Assembly (NCBI RefSeq): GCF_006715095.1
Contig: NZ_VFMO01000001.1
Span: forward strand, 992,001 to 1,056,000
Origin: Yimella lutea
Lineage (GTDB): Bacteria; Actinomycetota; Actinomycetes; Actinomycetales; Dermatophilaceae
Direction: 5' to 3'
DNA: 64,000 nucleotides
Position numbers and translations under genes: made by a program. A model generated the notes under the pieces. The model saw only the letters and a program-made list of their open reading frames with translations, made no database searches and was not told the origin of the DNA. Shown here one piece after another: positions 7,271-20,314 of this stretch (its first letter is position 1; each line of letters starts with the position of its first letter).

Positions 7271-8878
7271 ATGAGCGACGATCAGCAGCCCGATGCCGGT
7301 CTGGACGATACGGCGCGACAGGACCACCAGAGCCTGCCACCTACGCCGCCGCAGAACGATGCCGGCGAATGGAGCCGCCTCGACCCGCGGATGCTGCTGA
7401 TCCACCCGTTCCGCGAGATCGGTCGGGCCATCCCGCTGCTGGTCGGTGCACTGTTCGCCGGACGCAACCTCGGCGGCGGCACCGGCTGGTTGTGGCCGGT
7501 CGTGGGCACCGTACTGGTCGTGTTGTTCGGTGTGCTGCGCTGGTTCACCACCACCTACCGCTTCACGCCCGAGCACATTCAGTTGCGCACCGGACTGTTC
7601 GAGAGGTCCACCCTGGCGGCCGCCACCGACAAGGTCCGGACGGTCGACGTCACCGCGCCGCTGCTGCACCGGCTGGTCGGGTTGGCGACGGTCGAGATCG
7701 GCACCGGCGCGGGGGACAAGCCGGTCAAGCTCGACGGTCTTCCTGCGTCCGAGGCAGCCCGTCTGCGCGCCGACCTGCTGCAACGCCGCCGGACGCCGGC
7801 GCCGAACTCACTCGAGCACGAAGGCGCGGGCAGCGACACCGACGAGAACGCCGAAGGTGCTGTCCCGCAATGGGTTTCGAAGGATGAAGCCGATGAGGTG
7901 CTCTACCGCTTCGAACCCAAGTGGTTGCTGTACGCGCCGCTGGGACTCGCCGGCTTCGCGACCGCCGGTGCGGTGCTGGGCGTCCTGTTCCAGACGGTCG
8001 ACCAGCTGAACTTGTGGCCCTCGGACGATTCCGCCGTCAACGACTCATGGACCCGCGCCGAGAACCTCGGTGTGTTCGCGATCATCGCCGTTGCTGGACT
8101 GCTCTTCCTCGCCGTCGTTTCACTGCTGGCCGTCGTGGGCGCTGCGATCAGCAACTTCGGTTTCACGCTCGGTCGCGATGTGCACGGCCGCACCCTGCAC
8201 CTGCAGCGTGGTTTGTTCACCACCCGCTCCACCTCGTTGGAGACTCAGCGGTTGCGCGGCGTCGAGGTGCAGCGTCCGATCCTGTTGCGCCGCTTCGGTG
8301 GTGCGCGGCTGACGGCCATCGTCACCGGCTTCTCTCTGGACGCCGACGCGGGTCAGCGGGCGGTGCTCGCGCCGTCGTCGCCCTACGAACGCATCGTGCA
8401 GACCGGCAACACCGTCCTGCGCGGTGACATCCTGGGCGGCCCGCTTCGCCGGCACGGCAGCGCCGCGACCCGACGTCGTTACATCCGCTCGATCGTCCCG
8501 GCCTCGGTGCTGGCCGTGGGTCTGGTCGTCGGCGGTCACTTCCTCGGCCGCATCGTGCCCGCGATCGTGCTGGCTGTGTTGCTCGTGCTCGCCTCGATCC
8601 TGCTCGGACGGTCCCGCGCACACTGGCTCGGCCACGCCGTCGTCGACGACCACCTGGTGACCCGCAGCGGATCGCTCGCGATGAGCACCGCGGCACTCGA
8701 CCTCGACGCCACTGCCGCAGTCACTGTGCGGCGCAGCTTCTTCCAGCGTCGGGCCGGCTTGGCCTCTGTGGAGGTCGCTCTGGGCGCGGGGCGCCAGGGC
8801 TATCGGGTCACCGACCTGGCGGACCACAGCGCCGAGGAACTCACCGCCTTCGTCGTGAACCGGGCGATGCGCCGCTGA
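7271..8878 (+). CDS. Multi-PH-domain membrane protein (YdbT-like)
   Basis: This 535-residue membrane protein carries three bPH2 units separated by paired transmembrane helices. Unit one contains YRFTPEHIQLRTGLFERSTLAAA (about residues 97-119). Unit two contains TLGRDVHGRTLHLQRGLFTTRSTSLETQ, and unit three lies near the C-terminus around LVTRSGSLAMSTAALD. I start it at ATG 7271; an upstream in-frame GTG overlaps the previous gene. It forms a two-gene unit with the YdbS-like protein. Such pairs are thought to form a membrane complex, but the ligand of the PH domains is not established. Confidence 0.88.
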   Translation: MSDDQQPDAGLDDTARQDHQSLPPTPPQNDAGEWSRLDPRMLLIHPFREIGRAIPLLVGALFAGRNLGGGTGWLWPVVGTVLVVLFGVLRWFTTTYRFTPEHIQLRTGLFERSTLAAATDKVRTVDVTAPLLHRLVGLATVEIGTGAGDKPVKLDGLPASEAARLRADLLQRRRTPAPNSLEHEGAGSDTDENAEGAVPQWVSKDEADEVLYRFEPKWLLYAPLGLAGFATAGAVLGVLFQTVDQLNLWPSDDSAVNDSWTRAENLGVFAIIAVAGLLFLAVVSLLAVVGAAISNFGFTLGRDVHGRTLHLQRGLFTTRSTSLETQRLRGVEVQRPILLRRFGGARLTAIVTGFSLDADAGQRAVLAPSSPYERIVQTGNTVLRGDILGGPLRRHGSAATRRRYIRSIVPASVLAVGLVVGGHFLGRIVPAIVLAVLLVLASILLGRSRAHWLGHAVVDDHLVTRSGSLAMSTAALDLDATAAVTVRRSFFQRRAGLASVEVALGAGRQGYRVTDLADHSAEELTAFVVNRAMRR

Positions 8879-8898
8879 CCAGCGGAGCAACTACCGGA

Positions 8899-10533
8899 TC
8901 AGGACCAGCTGGGCAGCCACATCCGCGCCTGCCAGTGGCTGTGCGGGATGACCTGCGCGGTGTAGATCGGCCAGAAGAAGACGAACATCGCCACGCAGGC
9001 GACGACGATGGCGCCGACCGCGATCATGCCCCGTTTACGGCGCTGCGCGGACGCGTCCGGCGCCCCGAGCAACAGCCCGAGCACGAACACGACGGCAAGC
9101 ACGACGTACGGGGCGAACGCCACCGAGTAGAACGTGAAGATCGTCCGCTCCTGATAGGAGAACCAGGGCAGCCAAGCGGCCGCGATTCCGGCCAGGATCG
9201 CCGGTGCGCGCCAGTCACGTTTGAGCACCCAGTGGAAGATCAACACCACGAGCGCGATCGTGCCCAACCACCAGATCAGCGGCGTGCCGATCGGGTTGAT
9301 CACCTTCGCGCACTTGGCCACCTCGCAGCCCTCGGCGCCGCGGTTCGGCCACTCGGCGAAGAAGAGCGTCGGGCGCGACTGGATCATCCACGACCAGGGG
9401 TTCGACTCCCAGTTGTGCGGGCTGACGATGCTCGCGGCCGAGGTGTACATCTCCTGGTGGTAGTGCCACAGCGACCGCATCGAGTCAGGCATCCAGCCGA
9501 ACAGCGAGCTGTCCGCAGACAGCCCGGAGTCCTTGTCGGCCGGGTTGTTCGCGGCCCAGTTGCGGCCCCACGCGTCCTTCGACGCGAACCAGCCCCACCA
9601 GGTCGCGAGGTAGGTCGCGAGTGCCACCGGGATCATGAAGACCATCGCCGGGAGCGCGTCCTTGAAGATCGTGCCGCTGATCCAGTGGCGGCTGCCGACC
9701 GCGCGTCGCGCGCCGAGATCCCACCACACGGTCATCAGACCGAAGAAGACCAGGAAGAAGCCACCCGACCATTTCGTGGCCAGGTCGAGTCCGATGCACA
9801 GGCCCGCGACCCAGCGCCAGGGACGCAGCCCGAGGAACGGCCCCGACCACGCGGCCTTGTCCTCGGTCCAGGTGCCCTCAATCTTCATTCGAGCGACCTT
9901 GTCGGCGAGGATCCCGCGGGTACGTTCACGATCGGCCAGCAGCGCGACGAACGCGGCCAGCGCCCAGAACATCACGATGATGTCGAGGATCCCGGTGCGC
10001 GACATCACGAACTCCTGGCCCTCGAAGGCCATGAGTAGGGAGGCGATGATCGCCAGCAACGGAGAACGGAACAGGTGCCAGGCGGCGCGTCCGGTCAGGT
10101 AGATCGCGAGCGTGCCCATCAGGGCGACCGCGAAGCGCCAGCCGATGCTGTTGTCGATGCCGAAGATCCACTCGCCGGCGCCGATCAGCCATTTCCCAAG
10201 TGGTGGGTGGACGATGAAGTCGGCCTCGGTGCCGTAGACACCCTGCTGCCAGTTGCCCATCGTGAACAACGAGTCGGCGGCCTTGCCGTCCTGCACCGCT
10301 TGGGTCGGCTTCATCTCGTAGCCGTACTGCATCATCGACCAGCCCTGCTTGACGTAGTACGTCTCGTCGAAGACCAGTTGATGCGGGCGTCCGAGTTCCC
10401 AGAAGCGAAGGACTCCACCGATCACGGTGATGATGGCCGGTCCGAGCCAGGCCCACAGCTTCTCCTGCGCCGTACGGGGTCGACCGAGCAATCGTCGTCG
10501 CAGCGCCTCGCGCTCGGCGGTCAGGGAAGACAC
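8899..10533 (-). CDS. pmt: Dolichyl-phosphate-mannose protein mannosyltransferase
   Basis: This 544-residue polytopic membrane protein of the GT39 family transfers mannose from polyprenyl-phosphate-mannose to Ser/Thr of secreted proteins. The catalytic acidic pair lies in the first extracytoplasmic loop, LVFDETYYVKQGWSMMQYGYE (about residues 54-74). The PMT landmark VHPPLGKWLIGAGEWIFG follows. About ten membrane helices are visible, and WFSYQERTIFTFYSVAFAPY near the C-terminus is typical of actinobacterial Pmt. The GTG start at 10533 is divergent from rsmI with 44 bp between, a usual arrangement in Actinobacteria. Several Ser/Thr-rich lipoproteins in this window are plausible substrates, which is inference. 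Confidence 0.94.
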   Translation of the reverse strand: MSSLTAEREALRRRLLGRPRTAQEKLWAWLGPAIITVIGGVLRFWELGRPHQLVFDETYYVKQGWSMMQYGYEMKPTQAVQDGKAADSLFTMGNWQQGVYGTEADFIVHPPLGKWLIGAGEWIFGIDNSIGWRFAVALMGTLAIYLTGRAAWHLFRSPLLAIIASLLMAFEGQEFVMSRTGILDIIVMFWALAAFVALLADRERTRGILADKVARMKIEGTWTEDKAAWSGPFLGLRPWRWVAGLCIGLDLATKWSGGFFLVFFGLMTVWWDLGARRAVGSRHWISGTIFKDALPAMVFMIPVALATYLATWWGWFASKDAWGRNWAANNPADKDSGLSADSSLFGWMPDSMRSLWHYHQEMYTSAASIVSPHNWESNPWSWMIQSRPTLFFAEWPNRGAEGCEVAKCAKVINPIGTPLIWWLGTIALVVLIFHWVLKRDWRAPAILAGIAAAWLPWFSYQERTIFTFYSVAFAPYVVLAVVFVLGLLLGAPDASAQRRKRGMIAVGAIVVACVAMFVFFWPIYTAQVIPHSHWQARMWLPSWS

Positions 10534-10577
10534 CCGGCGAGCGTAATACCCGGGCGAGGGAAACTACGCTGCGACTC

Positions 10578-11408
10578 ATGGCTGAAGGTGTGCTGGTGCT
10601 GGCTGCGACTCCGATCGGCGACCCGAGGGACGCCGCGCCCCGGCTCGCCCAGGAATTGCGGGAGGCCGACGTCGTCGCCGCGGAGGACACCCGGCGGCTG
10701 CGTCGGCTGATGGACGCGCTCGAAATCACCACGTCGGCGAAGATCATCAGCTACCACGAACACAACGAGGCGTCCCGCTCCACCGAGCTCGTCGACACCG
10801 TTGCCCGCGGCGGACGCGTGGTGGTGGTGACGGACGCCGGCATGCCGTCGGTGTCCGACCCGGGTTACCGCGTCGTGGCGGACGCGGTCACGCGCGACCT
10901 GCGGATCACCTGCGTCCCCGGGCCGTCCGCCGTCCTGATGGCGCTCGCGGTCTCAGGTCTGCCGGTCGACCGGTTCTGCTTCGAGGGGTTCCTGTCCCGC
11001 AAAGCGGGGGAGCGGTCGCGACAGATCTCCGACCTCGCTGCCGAACGCCGAACGATGGTCTTCTTCGAAGCGCCCCACCGATTGGCCGACATGTTGGAGG
11101 CGCTCGCCGACGGTCTGGGCGCCGACCGGCGGGCGGCGGTCTGTCGCGAACTCACCAAGACCTACGAGGAGATCAAGCGCGGCGGCCTGGCCGATCTCGC
11201 GCAGTGGGCGGTCGAGCACGCCCGTGGCGAGATCACGGTCGTCGTCGAAGGCGCCCCGGCCGTCCGGACGACGGTCGAGGACGCCGTCCCGCAGGTGCTC
11301 GAACTCGTCGCCGAGGGCGACCGCCTCAAGGACGCCGCCGCCGCCATCGCCCAGGAGACCGGGTTGTCCAAGAAGGCCCTCTACGACGCGGCCCTCGCCG
11401 CCCGCTGA
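10578..11408 (+). CDS. rsmI: 16S rRNA (cytidine1402-2'-O)-methyltransferase
   Basis: This 276-residue SAM-dependent methyltransferase modifies C1402 of 16S rRNA and aids decoding fidelity. The tetrapyrrole-methylase fold is clear: LVLAATPIGDPRDAAPRL at the N-terminus, the VVAAEDTRRLRRL motif, SYHEHNE, VVVVTDAGMPSVSDPG and VPGPSAVLMALAVSGLP, then FFEAPHRL and CRELTKTYEE. The length is normal. It is divergent from pmt. Its 3' end runs directly into a repeat cluster. Confidence 0.95.
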   Translation: MAEGVLVLAATPIGDPRDAAPRLAQELREADVVAAEDTRRLRRLMDALEITTSAKIISYHEHNEASRSTELVDTVARGGRVVVVTDAGMPSVSDPGYRVVADAVTRDLRITCVPGPSAVLMALAVSGLPVDRFCFEGFLSRKAGERSRQISDLAAERRTMVFFEAPHRLADMLEALADGLGADRRAAVCRELTKTYEEIKRGGLADLAQWAVEHARGEITVVVEGAPAVRTTVEDAVPQVLELVAEGDRLKDAAAAIAQETGLSKKALYDAALAAR

Positions 11409-11416
11409 ACCCACGG

Positions 11417-11722
11417 TGGTCGAGTAGGTGCGGAGCGTTAGCGGACTCTCGCGCTTGTCCTGAGCCGACGCGAGGGACGAGCGTCGTGTCGAAGGGATCG
11501 AGACCACGCAAGAACGCTGGTCGAGTAGGTGCGGAGCGTTAGCGGAGTGCCGCGATCGAGACCAGGTGAGGACGACGTGAACCTGCCCGATGTGGTTGTC
11601 TTCCAGCGGATCTCGCGTGGTCTCGACCGCGCTCGGTCGCTCACGCTCCCTCGCTACTCGACCAGCGTTTGGGGGTCTCGATCGCGGCACTCGCCCTTCG
11701 GGGCCCCGTACCGACTCGACCA
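11417..11722. repeat. Cluster of four dispersed GGTCGAGTAGG/CTACTCGACC repeats
   Basis: This 325-bp gap between rsmI and the next gene holds four copies of a roughly 45-bp element whose ends read GGTCGAGTAGGTGCGG and CGATCGAGACC. Copies at about 11417-11507 (enlarged) and 11518-11564 point one way. Copies at about 11619-11664 and 11674-11722 point the other way and are more degenerate. The element is partly self-complementary, so opposed copies can form long hairpins. The same family occurs at 26431-26577, 27106-27663 and inside the APS kinase gene. No coding potential is seen here. Confidence 0.8.
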
Positions 11723-11733
11723 GCGTTTTCCGG

Positions 11734-12087
11734 CTACTTGACGTTGCAGAGCGGGTCGTAGGGCAGTCGAATCGTGGCTTCGTCCGGGTCGTCGGTGACG
11801 TAACAGACCCACACCTTGGAGCCCTGCCACTCGAACGCGTCCTTGTCCACACGTCCCTCGACCGTGTGCGTCGATCCACCGGCCCGGAACCTGACCTCGA
11901 GAGCGAGGTTGTCCCCGTCGGCCGCGCGCGAGGTGACGGTGCCCTCGGTCATCGACCGCAGGGTCGGTTGCCGGGACTGCTGCCACCACCAGTAACCGGC
12001 CAGCAGCACCAGCACGAGCCCGGCCGCCATCAGACCGAGCGGCAGTCGAACCGACGGACGCCCGGACGGGGCCGGCCGGCTAGACAA
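11734..12087 (-). CDS. Small single-pass membrane protein of unknown function
   Basis: This 117-residue protein has one N-terminal membrane helix (LGLMAAGLVLVLLAGYWWW, about residues 17-35). About 80 extracytoplasmic residues follow, rich in strand-forming segments and with two cysteines (WVCYVT and DPLCNVK) that could form a disulfide. I see no family signature. The apparent start is TTG at 12087, overlapping the stop of the DUF4126 gene by 8 bp, which suggests translational coupling. An internal ATG at residue 19 would place the start inside the helix and is less likely. It ends next to the repeat cluster. Confidence 0.6.
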   Translation of the reverse strand: MSSRPAPSGRPSVRLPLGLMAAGLVLVLLAGYWWWQQSRQPTLRSMTEGTVTSRAADGDNLALEVRFRAGGSTHTVEGRVDKDAFEWQGSKVWVCYVTDDPDEATIRLPYDPLCNVK

Positions 12088-12679
12088 GTGCTTCGGCGTC
12101 GCGCCGCCGCCGTCCGTACCGCCGCACCCGACGGATCAGGCGCCACATCACCCACGCCAGGACGGCGAGCGCGACGATGACGAGCACCGGGATGAAGATC
12201 GCGATCAACGACAGACCGATGGAACTGACGTCCTCGGCGGTCGACACGATCGGGGCGCCCAGACCGACGGACGCGGTGTTGATCAACGGGCGGGCACTCG
12301 CCTTGCCGGCGTGCACGACGGCCGCGATGAGGCCACCGCCGATCGCGGAGATCCAGGGGTTCTCGGTCATGAACGTGGAGTTGTCCAGCGTGCCCGCCGA
12401 CGAGGTGGCCGCCGCGACCACACCACCGATGGTCGGCCGCACGGCGGTGCCGACGATGTCGTTGAGACTGTCGACCGCCGGGATCTTGTCGAGCACCACC
12501 TCGGTCAGCAGCAGCAGCGTGGCGCCACCGATCGCCCACGGCGACTCGATCCACTCGAAACTCGCCGGCAACGTGATCACGTCGCTGAACCGCGCCACGA
12601 TCGCGACGAGCAAGAACGGGACGTAGGCGTTCAACCCGGCTGCGGCGGACAGGCCGGCACCGGTCAAGGCTGCGAACAT
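12080..12679 (-). CDS. DUF4126 family membrane protein
   Basis: This 199-residue protein is mostly hydrophobic, with about five membrane helices, and ends in an arginine-rich tail ([17 protein letters not shown]). The N-terminal sequence [20 protein letters not shown] and the later [25 protein letters not shown], which gives glycine-rich helices, are typical of DUF4126 proteins. Their function is unknown. The ATG at 12679 has GAGGATGCGGA just upstream; a longer frame upstream overlaps metG and is an antisense shadow. It is divergent from metG, with about 136 bp between them. Confidence 0.82.
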   Translation of the reverse strand: MFAALTGAGLSAAAGLNAYVPFLLVAIVARFSDVITLPASFEWIESPWAIGGATLLLLTEVVLDKIPAVDSLNDIVGTAVRPTIGGVVAAATSSAGTLDNSTFMTENPWISAIGGGLIAAVVHAGKASARPLINTASVGLGAPIVSTAEDVSSIGLSLIAIFIPVLVIVALAVLAWVMWRLIRRVRRYGRRRRDAEALV

Positions 12680-12815
12680 TCCGCATCCTCCTGCAAACTT
12701 CGGCGACCATCCTGGCGGCGGTCGAACAACCGATGCAACCAACGTAGCGGCGCGACTTCGCATTCCGGGAAAGCCCGCGCGGAGCACGCCGATCGCACTC
12801 CTAGGATGGGTGACC

Positions 12816-14606
12816 ATGAAGGTTTTGTCCGCAGTTGCCTGGCCGTACACCAACGGTCCCCGCCACATCGGCCACGTCGCCGGTTTCGGGGTGCCCTCCG
12901 ACGTGTTCAGCCGGTACATGCGGATGGCCGGCCACGACGTCCTGATGGTCAGCGGCACCGACGAGCACGGCACGCCGATCCTGGTGCTGGCCGACAAGGA
13001 GGGCGTCGGCGTCCAGGAGATCGTCGACAAGTACAACGCGGTCATCGCCCAGGACCTCACCGACCTCGGGTTGTCCTACGACCTGTTCACGCGCACGACC
13101 ACACGCAACCACTACGCGGTCGTGCAGGAACTCTTCCGCGGCATCCACGACAACGGATACATGATCGAGCAGACCACGCAGACCGCGGTCAGTTCGGTCA
13201 ACGGACGCACCCTGCCCGACCGGTACATCGAGGGCACCTGCCCGATCTGCAAATACCCCGAAGCGCGCGGCGACCAGTGCGACAACTGTGGCAACCAACT
13301 CGACCCGATCGACCTGATCGACCCGATCAGCAAGGTCGACGGGCAGCCGCCGAAGTTCGTCGACTCCAAGCATTTCTTCCTCGACCTGCCGGCCTTGGCG
13401 GACGCGTTGCAGCAGTGGCTGGACGAGGTCGACTCCGCCGGCACCTGGCGTCCGGGCGTCATCAATTTCGCCAAGAACATCGCCAAGGACATGCACCCGC
13501 GCGCGATGACCCGCGACATCGACTGGGGCATTCCGATCCCGGTCGAGGGCTGGGACGACAAGCGGCTGTACGTCTGGTTCGACGCGGTCATCGGCTACCT
13601 GTCGGCGTCCATCGAATGGGCGCGGCGCCTGGGCGAGCCGCAGAAGTGGCGCGAGTGGTGGAACAACGCCGAGATGAAGTCCTACTACTTCCAGGGCAAG
13701 GACAACATCACCTTCCACGCCCAGATCTGGCCGGCCGAACTGCTGGCCTACATGGGCAAGGGGGACAAGGGCGGAGAGCCCGGCGGCTACGGCGACCTGC
13801 AGTTGCCGACCGAGGTGGTCGCGTCCGGCTTCCTCAACCTCGGCGCCGGCCAGTTCTCGACCAGCCGCGGCAACGTGATCTACGTACAGGACATGGTGGC
13901 CCGCTACGGCCCGGACGCGCTGCGCTACTTCATCTGCGCCGCCGGCCCGGAGCAGCAGGACTCCACCTTCACCTGGGAGGAGTTCGTGCAGCGCAACAAC
14001 TCCGAACTCGTCGCCGGGTGGGGCAACCTGGTCAACCGCACCGCCGCGATGATCGCCAAGAACTTCGGTGAGGTGCCCGCACCCGGCTCGCTCGAGCCGA
14101 TCGACGAAGCGCTGCTGGCGCAGATCACCGGTGGCTTCGCGACGGTCGGCGACATGCTGGCCGAGCAGCGCCAGAAGCCGGCCATCGCCGAAGTGATGCG
14201 CCTGGTGCGCGAGGCCAACAAGTACGTGTCCGACACCGAGCCGTTCAAGCTCAAGGGCGACGACCAGCGCGAACGCCTGGCCACCGTCCTGCACACGCTC
14301 GCGCAGGCGGTGCTCGATCTCAACACGATGATGGCGCCGTTCCTGCCGCACTCCTCCAACAAGGTCGCCGAGGTGTTCGGCATCACCGAGTTCATGCCGA
14401 TGCCCCGCCTGGAGCAGGTGCGCGACCTGGACGACGAGTCGCGCGGCTACCCGATCATCACCGGCGAGTACACCTCGACCCCGCGCTGGGAGTCGCGCCC
14501 GGTGACCGTCGGCACGCCGATCGCGAAGCCGACGCCGATCTTCACCAAGCTCGACCCGTCCGTGGTCGAGGAGGAGAACGCGCGGCTGGGGCAGCCGCAA
14601 GCATGA
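12816..14606 (+). CDS. metG: Methionyl-tRNA synthetase
   Basis: This 596-residue class I aminoacyl-tRNA synthetase charges tRNA-Met. The HIGH motif appears as HIGH in [11 protein letters not shown] (about residues 14-17). The zinc knuckle is [20 protein letters not shown], with four cysteines. The signature loop that is KMSKS in other enzymes is FSTSRGNV here, as in several actinobacterial MetRS. The anticodon-binding helical domain follows. I chose ATG 12816 rather than the GTG six bases upstream because [14 protein letters not shown] is the usual N-terminus. Its stop overlaps the tatD start. Confidence 0.96.
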   Translation: MKVLSAVAWPYTNGPRHIGHVAGFGVPSDVFSRYMRMAGHDVLMVSGTDEHGTPILVLADKEGVGVQEIVDKYNAVIAQDLTDLGLSYDLFTRTTTRNHYAVVQELFRGIHDNGYMIEQTTQTAVSSVNGRTLPDRYIEGTCPICKYPEARGDQCDNCGNQLDPIDLIDPISKVDGQPPKFVDSKHFFLDLPALADALQQWLDEVDSAGTWRPGVINFAKNIAKDMHPRAMTRDIDWGIPIPVEGWDDKRLYVWFDAVIGYLSASIEWARRLGEPQKWREWWNNAEMKSYYFQGKDNITFHAQIWPAELLAYMGKGDKGGEPGGYGDLQLPTEVVASGFLNLGAGQFSTSRGNVIYVQDMVARYGPDALRYFICAAGPEQQDSTFTWEEFVQRNNSELVAGWGNLVNRTAAMIAKNFGEVPAPGSLEPIDEALLAQITGGFATVGDMLAEQRQKPAIAEVMRLVREANKYVSDTEPFKLKGDDQRERLATVLHTLAQAVLDLNTMMAPFLPHSSNKVAEVFGITEFMPMPRLEQVRDLDDESRGYPIITGEYTSTPRWESRPVTVGTPIAKPTPIFTKLDPSVVEEENARLGQPQA

Positions 14607-15457
14607 GCGGCACGCAGGGTTCCTCACACTCGACGCCGCCGGCGGCGCCGGATCCCTTGCCCCTGCCGATCGTCGACAACCACACCCATCTCGACATCAG
14701 CCGGGAGGGTCAGGGCCCCGTCGACGTCGCGGACGCGATCGCCGCGGCCAAGCGGGTCGGGGTCAACCGCATGGTGCAGGTCGGTTGCGATCTGGACGGG
14801 GCCCGCTGGACGGTCGAGGTCATCGACCGGCATGCGGAGTTGTTGGGCGGCATCGCGATCCACCCGAACGAGGCGCCCAAGCACGAGGCGCGCGGCGACC
14901 TGCGCCAGGCGTGGGACGAGATCGAACGGCTGGCCGCGCACCCGCGCGTCCGAGCGATCGGGGAGACAGGCCTCGACTACTTCCGTACGGGTCCGGACGG
15001 CGTTGCGGCGCAACAGGATTCGTTCCGATGGCATATCGACCTGGCGAAGCGCACCGGTAAGGCGCTACAGATCCACGACCGCGACTCCCACGACGACGTG
15101 CTGCGGATCCTGGCCGAGGAGGGCGCGCCGCAGAAGGTGGTGCTGCACTGCTTCTCCGGCGACGTCGCGATGGCCCGTGAGTGTGTCGACCGCGGTTACT
15201 TCCTCAGCTACTCGGGCACGGTCACCTTCAAGAACGCGCGACCGTTGCGCAACGCGCTCGCGGTGACCCCGCTGGAGCAGGTCCTGGTCGAGACCGACGC
15301 ACCGTATCTCACTCCGGCACCCCACCGCGGAGCCCCGAACTCGCCCTATCTGACGCCGATCACGGTCCGTCTGATGGCGGACGTCCTCAATGTCTCCGTG
15401 CCCGCGCTGTGCCAGGCGGTCTCGGACAACAGTGAGGCCATCTACGGACCGTGGTGA
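14603..15457 (+). CDS. tatD: TatD family metal-dependent deoxyribonuclease
   Basis: This 284-residue TatD/YcfH-type hydrolase contains the first metal motif as DNHTHLD (about residues 26-32). The Glu of GETGLDYFR, the H of [11 protein letters not shown], and the closing [19 protein letters not shown] complete the metal-binding set. TatD proteins are 3'-5' exonucleases linked to DNA repair and processing of oxidised DNA. The ATG lies within the metG stop (ATGA overlap). The metG-tatD-rpf-rsmA-ispE order is conserved in many Actinobacteria. Confidence 0.94.
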   Translation: MSGTQGSSHSTPPAAPDPLPLPIVDNHTHLDISREGQGPVDVADAIAAAKRVGVNRMVQVGCDLDGARWTVEVIDRHAELLGGIAIHPNEAPKHEARGDLRQAWDEIERLAAHPRVRAIGETGLDYFRTGPDGVAAQQDSFRWHIDLAKRTGKALQIHDRDSHDDVLRILAEEGAPQKVVLHCFSGDVAMARECVDRGYFLSYSGTVTFKNARPLRNALAVTPLEQVLVETDAPYLTPAPHRGAPNSPYLTPITVRLMADVLNVSVPALCQAVSDNSEAIYGPW

Positions 15458-15511
15458 CGCACACCTCGTTACCAAAATTTGACCTTTTGTCGGTCCATGA
15501 GTCACGGTTGA

Positions 15512-16534
<1,023 letters not shown>

Positions 16535-16561
16535 TCGAGGCATCGTCACTACAGCGGTAGT

Positions 16562-16601
16562 ACAGGAAAGTGGGCGCAACAGCGTCCACTTTCCTGTTGT
16601 C
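16562..16601 (+). terminator. Intrinsic terminator after rpf
   Basis: A 12-bp perfect stem, ACAGGAAAGTGG at 16562-16573 and CCACTTTCCTGT at 16586-16597, with a 12-base loop, is followed by TGTCGTT. It lies between rpf and rsmA and separates the two transcripts. Confidence 0.8.
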
Positions 16602-16615
16602 GTTAGGCTCGCGGA

Positions 16616-17494
16616 GTGACTGACCAGCCTGCCGCCGACGAGGCCTTGCTCGGGCCTGCCGAGATCCGTGAACTCGCGGCCGGGCTCGACATCCGCCCGA
16701 CCAAGCAGTGGGGACAGAACTTCGTCATCGACAAGGGCACGGTCCGCAAGATCGTCCGGCTGGCCGGTGTCGGCGCCGACGACGTCGTGGTGGAGGTGGG
16801 TCCCGGACTCGGTTCGCTGACCCTGGCGCTGCTGCCGCAGGTACGTCAGGTCGTCGCCGTCGAGATCGACCGGCGCCTGGCCGAACAACTGCCCAAGACC
16901 GTCGAGACGATGGCGCCCGCCGTGCTCGACCGGTTGCGCGTCGTCCAGCAGGACGCCTTGACGGTCACCGAACTGCCCGACCCCCAGCCCACCGCGCTCG
17001 TCGCGAACCTGCCCTACAACGTCTCGGTGCCGGTGGTGCTGTCGATGCTGCAGCGCTTCCCGAGCATCGAGAAGGTGCTGGTGATGGTGCAACTCGAGGT
17101 CGCCGAGCGGCTCGCGGCCGGGCCCGGCAGCAAGGTGTACGGAGTGCCGAGCGTGAAGGCCGCCTGGTACGCCGACGTGCGCCTCGCCGACAAGGTCGGG
17201 CGCAATGTCTTCTGGCCCGCGCCGAACGTCGACTCCGGTCTGGTCTCGATGGTTCGCCGGGAGCCGCCGCGCACCGATGTGCCGGCGGCGCAGGTGTTCG
17301 CGTGCGTCGACGCCGCGTTCGCGCAACGCCGAAAGACCCTGCGTGCGGCGCTCGCCGGATGGGCCGGATCGCCTGCCGCAGCCGAAGAGGCACTCGTCCG
17401 GGCCGGCATCGACCCGACCCTGCGCGGGGAGCGCCTGTCGGTGCATGACTTCGCTGCGCTCGCGGCGGCTCGCGCCGCCCCGTCGAACGCATAG
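16616..17494 (+). CDS. rsmA: 16S rRNA dimethyladenosine methyltransferase RsmA (KsgA)
   Basis: This 292-residue SAM-dependent enzyme dimethylates A1518 and A1519 of 16S rRNA late in small-subunit assembly. The SAM loop is [16 protein letters not shown] (about residues 61-76). The catalytic NLPY motif appears as [13 protein letters not shown] near residue 130, and [12 protein letters not shown] is a further family block. The start is GTG 16616 ([13 protein letters not shown]). Loss of KsgA gives kasugamycin resistance in other bacteria, and nothing here suggests inactivation. It ends 9 bp before ispE. Confidence 0.95.
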   Translation: MTDQPAADEALLGPAEIRELAAGLDIRPTKQWGQNFVIDKGTVRKIVRLAGVGADDVVVEVGPGLGSLTLALLPQVRQVVAVEIDRRLAEQLPKTVETMAPAVLDRLRVVQQDALTVTELPDPQPTALVANLPYNVSVPVVLSMLQRFPSIEKVLVMVQLEVAERLAAGPGSKVYGVPSVKAAWYADVRLADKVGRNVFWPAPNVDSGLVSMVRREPPRTDVPAAQVFACVDAAFAQRRKTLRAALAGWAGSPAAAEEALVRAGIDPTLRGERLSVHDFAALAAARAAPSNA

Positions 17495-17503
17495 GGTGCA
17501 GAC

Positions 17504-18430
17504 ATGGCCGCCAAACAACCAGGGGTGACGGTTCGCGCACCCGCGAAGGTGAACCTGTGCCTCGGCGTGGGCCCGGTGCAGGGCGACGGCTACCACCCGC
17601 TCGCGACGGTGTTCCACGCCGTCGACCTGACCGACACCGTGACGGTGCGTCCGTCCAAGCGCTGGGAGTGCACGGTCACCGGCCCGTACGCCGACCGCGT
17701 ACCGACCGGCGGTTCGAACCTCGCGATGCGCGTGGCGCAGCGGCTCGCCGACGAGTGCTTCGAGGCCGGTCCGGTCTCGATGACGATCGACAAGTCGATC
17801 CCGGTCGCCGGTGGAATGGCCGGCGGATCGGCCGACGCGGCCGCTGCGATCATCGCGATCGACCAGTTGTTCGACCTGCAGCTCACCAAACTCGACCACC
17901 AAGAGCTGGCCACCGACATCGGCGCCGACGTGCCGTTCATCCTCGCCGGCGGCACCGCGCTCGGCACCGGCCGCGGTGACCAGTTGGCTCCGGTGCTGAC
18001 CACCGGTCGCTACGAATGGGTCTTCGCCCTGCAGGACGACGGGCTGTCGACGCCCGCGGTGTACGCGGAGTTCGACCGACTCAACAAGGGACGCAAGGTG
18101 CCGCTCCCGCAGGCTCCGGAGGAGATGATCGCGGCGCTGCGCAGCGGCGACCCCCGCGAGCTCGCGGGGGCCCTGTCCAACGATCTGCAGGAGGCGGCGA
18201 TCTCCCTCATGCCGAAACTGCAGAAGACGATCGACACCGGTTTGGCCGAAGGCGCGCTCGGTGCGATCGTGTCCGGCTCCGGCCCGACCGTGGCTTTCCT
18301 GTGTGCCGACCGTGCGGCTGCTCTCGACCTGATGGTGGGGCTCACGGCCAGCGGGGTCGCGGACGACGTGGTGTCGGCCGGTGGCCCGCACCCGGGTGCG
18401 CGGGTCGTTTCGAATATCCGAACTGTCTGA
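17504..18430 (+). CDS. ispE: 4-(cytidine 5'-diphospho)-2-C-methyl-D-erythritol kinase
   Basis: This 308-residue GHMP kinase phosphorylates CDP-methylerythritol in the MEP isoprenoid pathway. The substrate-binding N-terminus VRAPAKVNLCLGVG includes the catalytic lysine region. The ATP loop is PVAGGMAGGSADAAAAI (about residues 100-116), GADVPFILAGGTALGTGRGD carries the catalytic Asp, and the C-terminal GHMP motif is IVSGSGPTVAFL. The length is typical. ATG 17504 follows the rsmA stop closely, and the ABC-F gene starts 7 bp after its stop. Confidence 0.95.
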   Translation: MAAKQPGVTVRAPAKVNLCLGVGPVQGDGYHPLATVFHAVDLTDTVTVRPSKRWECTVTGPYADRVPTGGSNLAMRVAQRLADECFEAGPVSMTIDKSIPVAGGMAGGSADAAAAIIAIDQLFDLQLTKLDHQELATDIGADVPFILAGGTALGTGRGDQLAPVLTTGRYEWVFALQDDGLSTPAVYAEFDRLNKGRKVPLPQAPEEMIAALRSGDPRELAGALSNDLQEAAISLMPKLQKTIDTGLAEGALGAIVSGSGPTVAFLCADRAAALDLMVGLTASGVADDVVSAGGPHPGARVVSNIRTV

Positions 18431-18437
18431 AGGATCG

Positions 18438-20249
<1,812 letters not shown>

Positions 20250-20314
20250 CGCGTCCCGAAGGGCTACCTTTGGGGGAGTGCTCGGCAGGGGGTCGAGCGC
20301 CCGGAGGGGGAGCC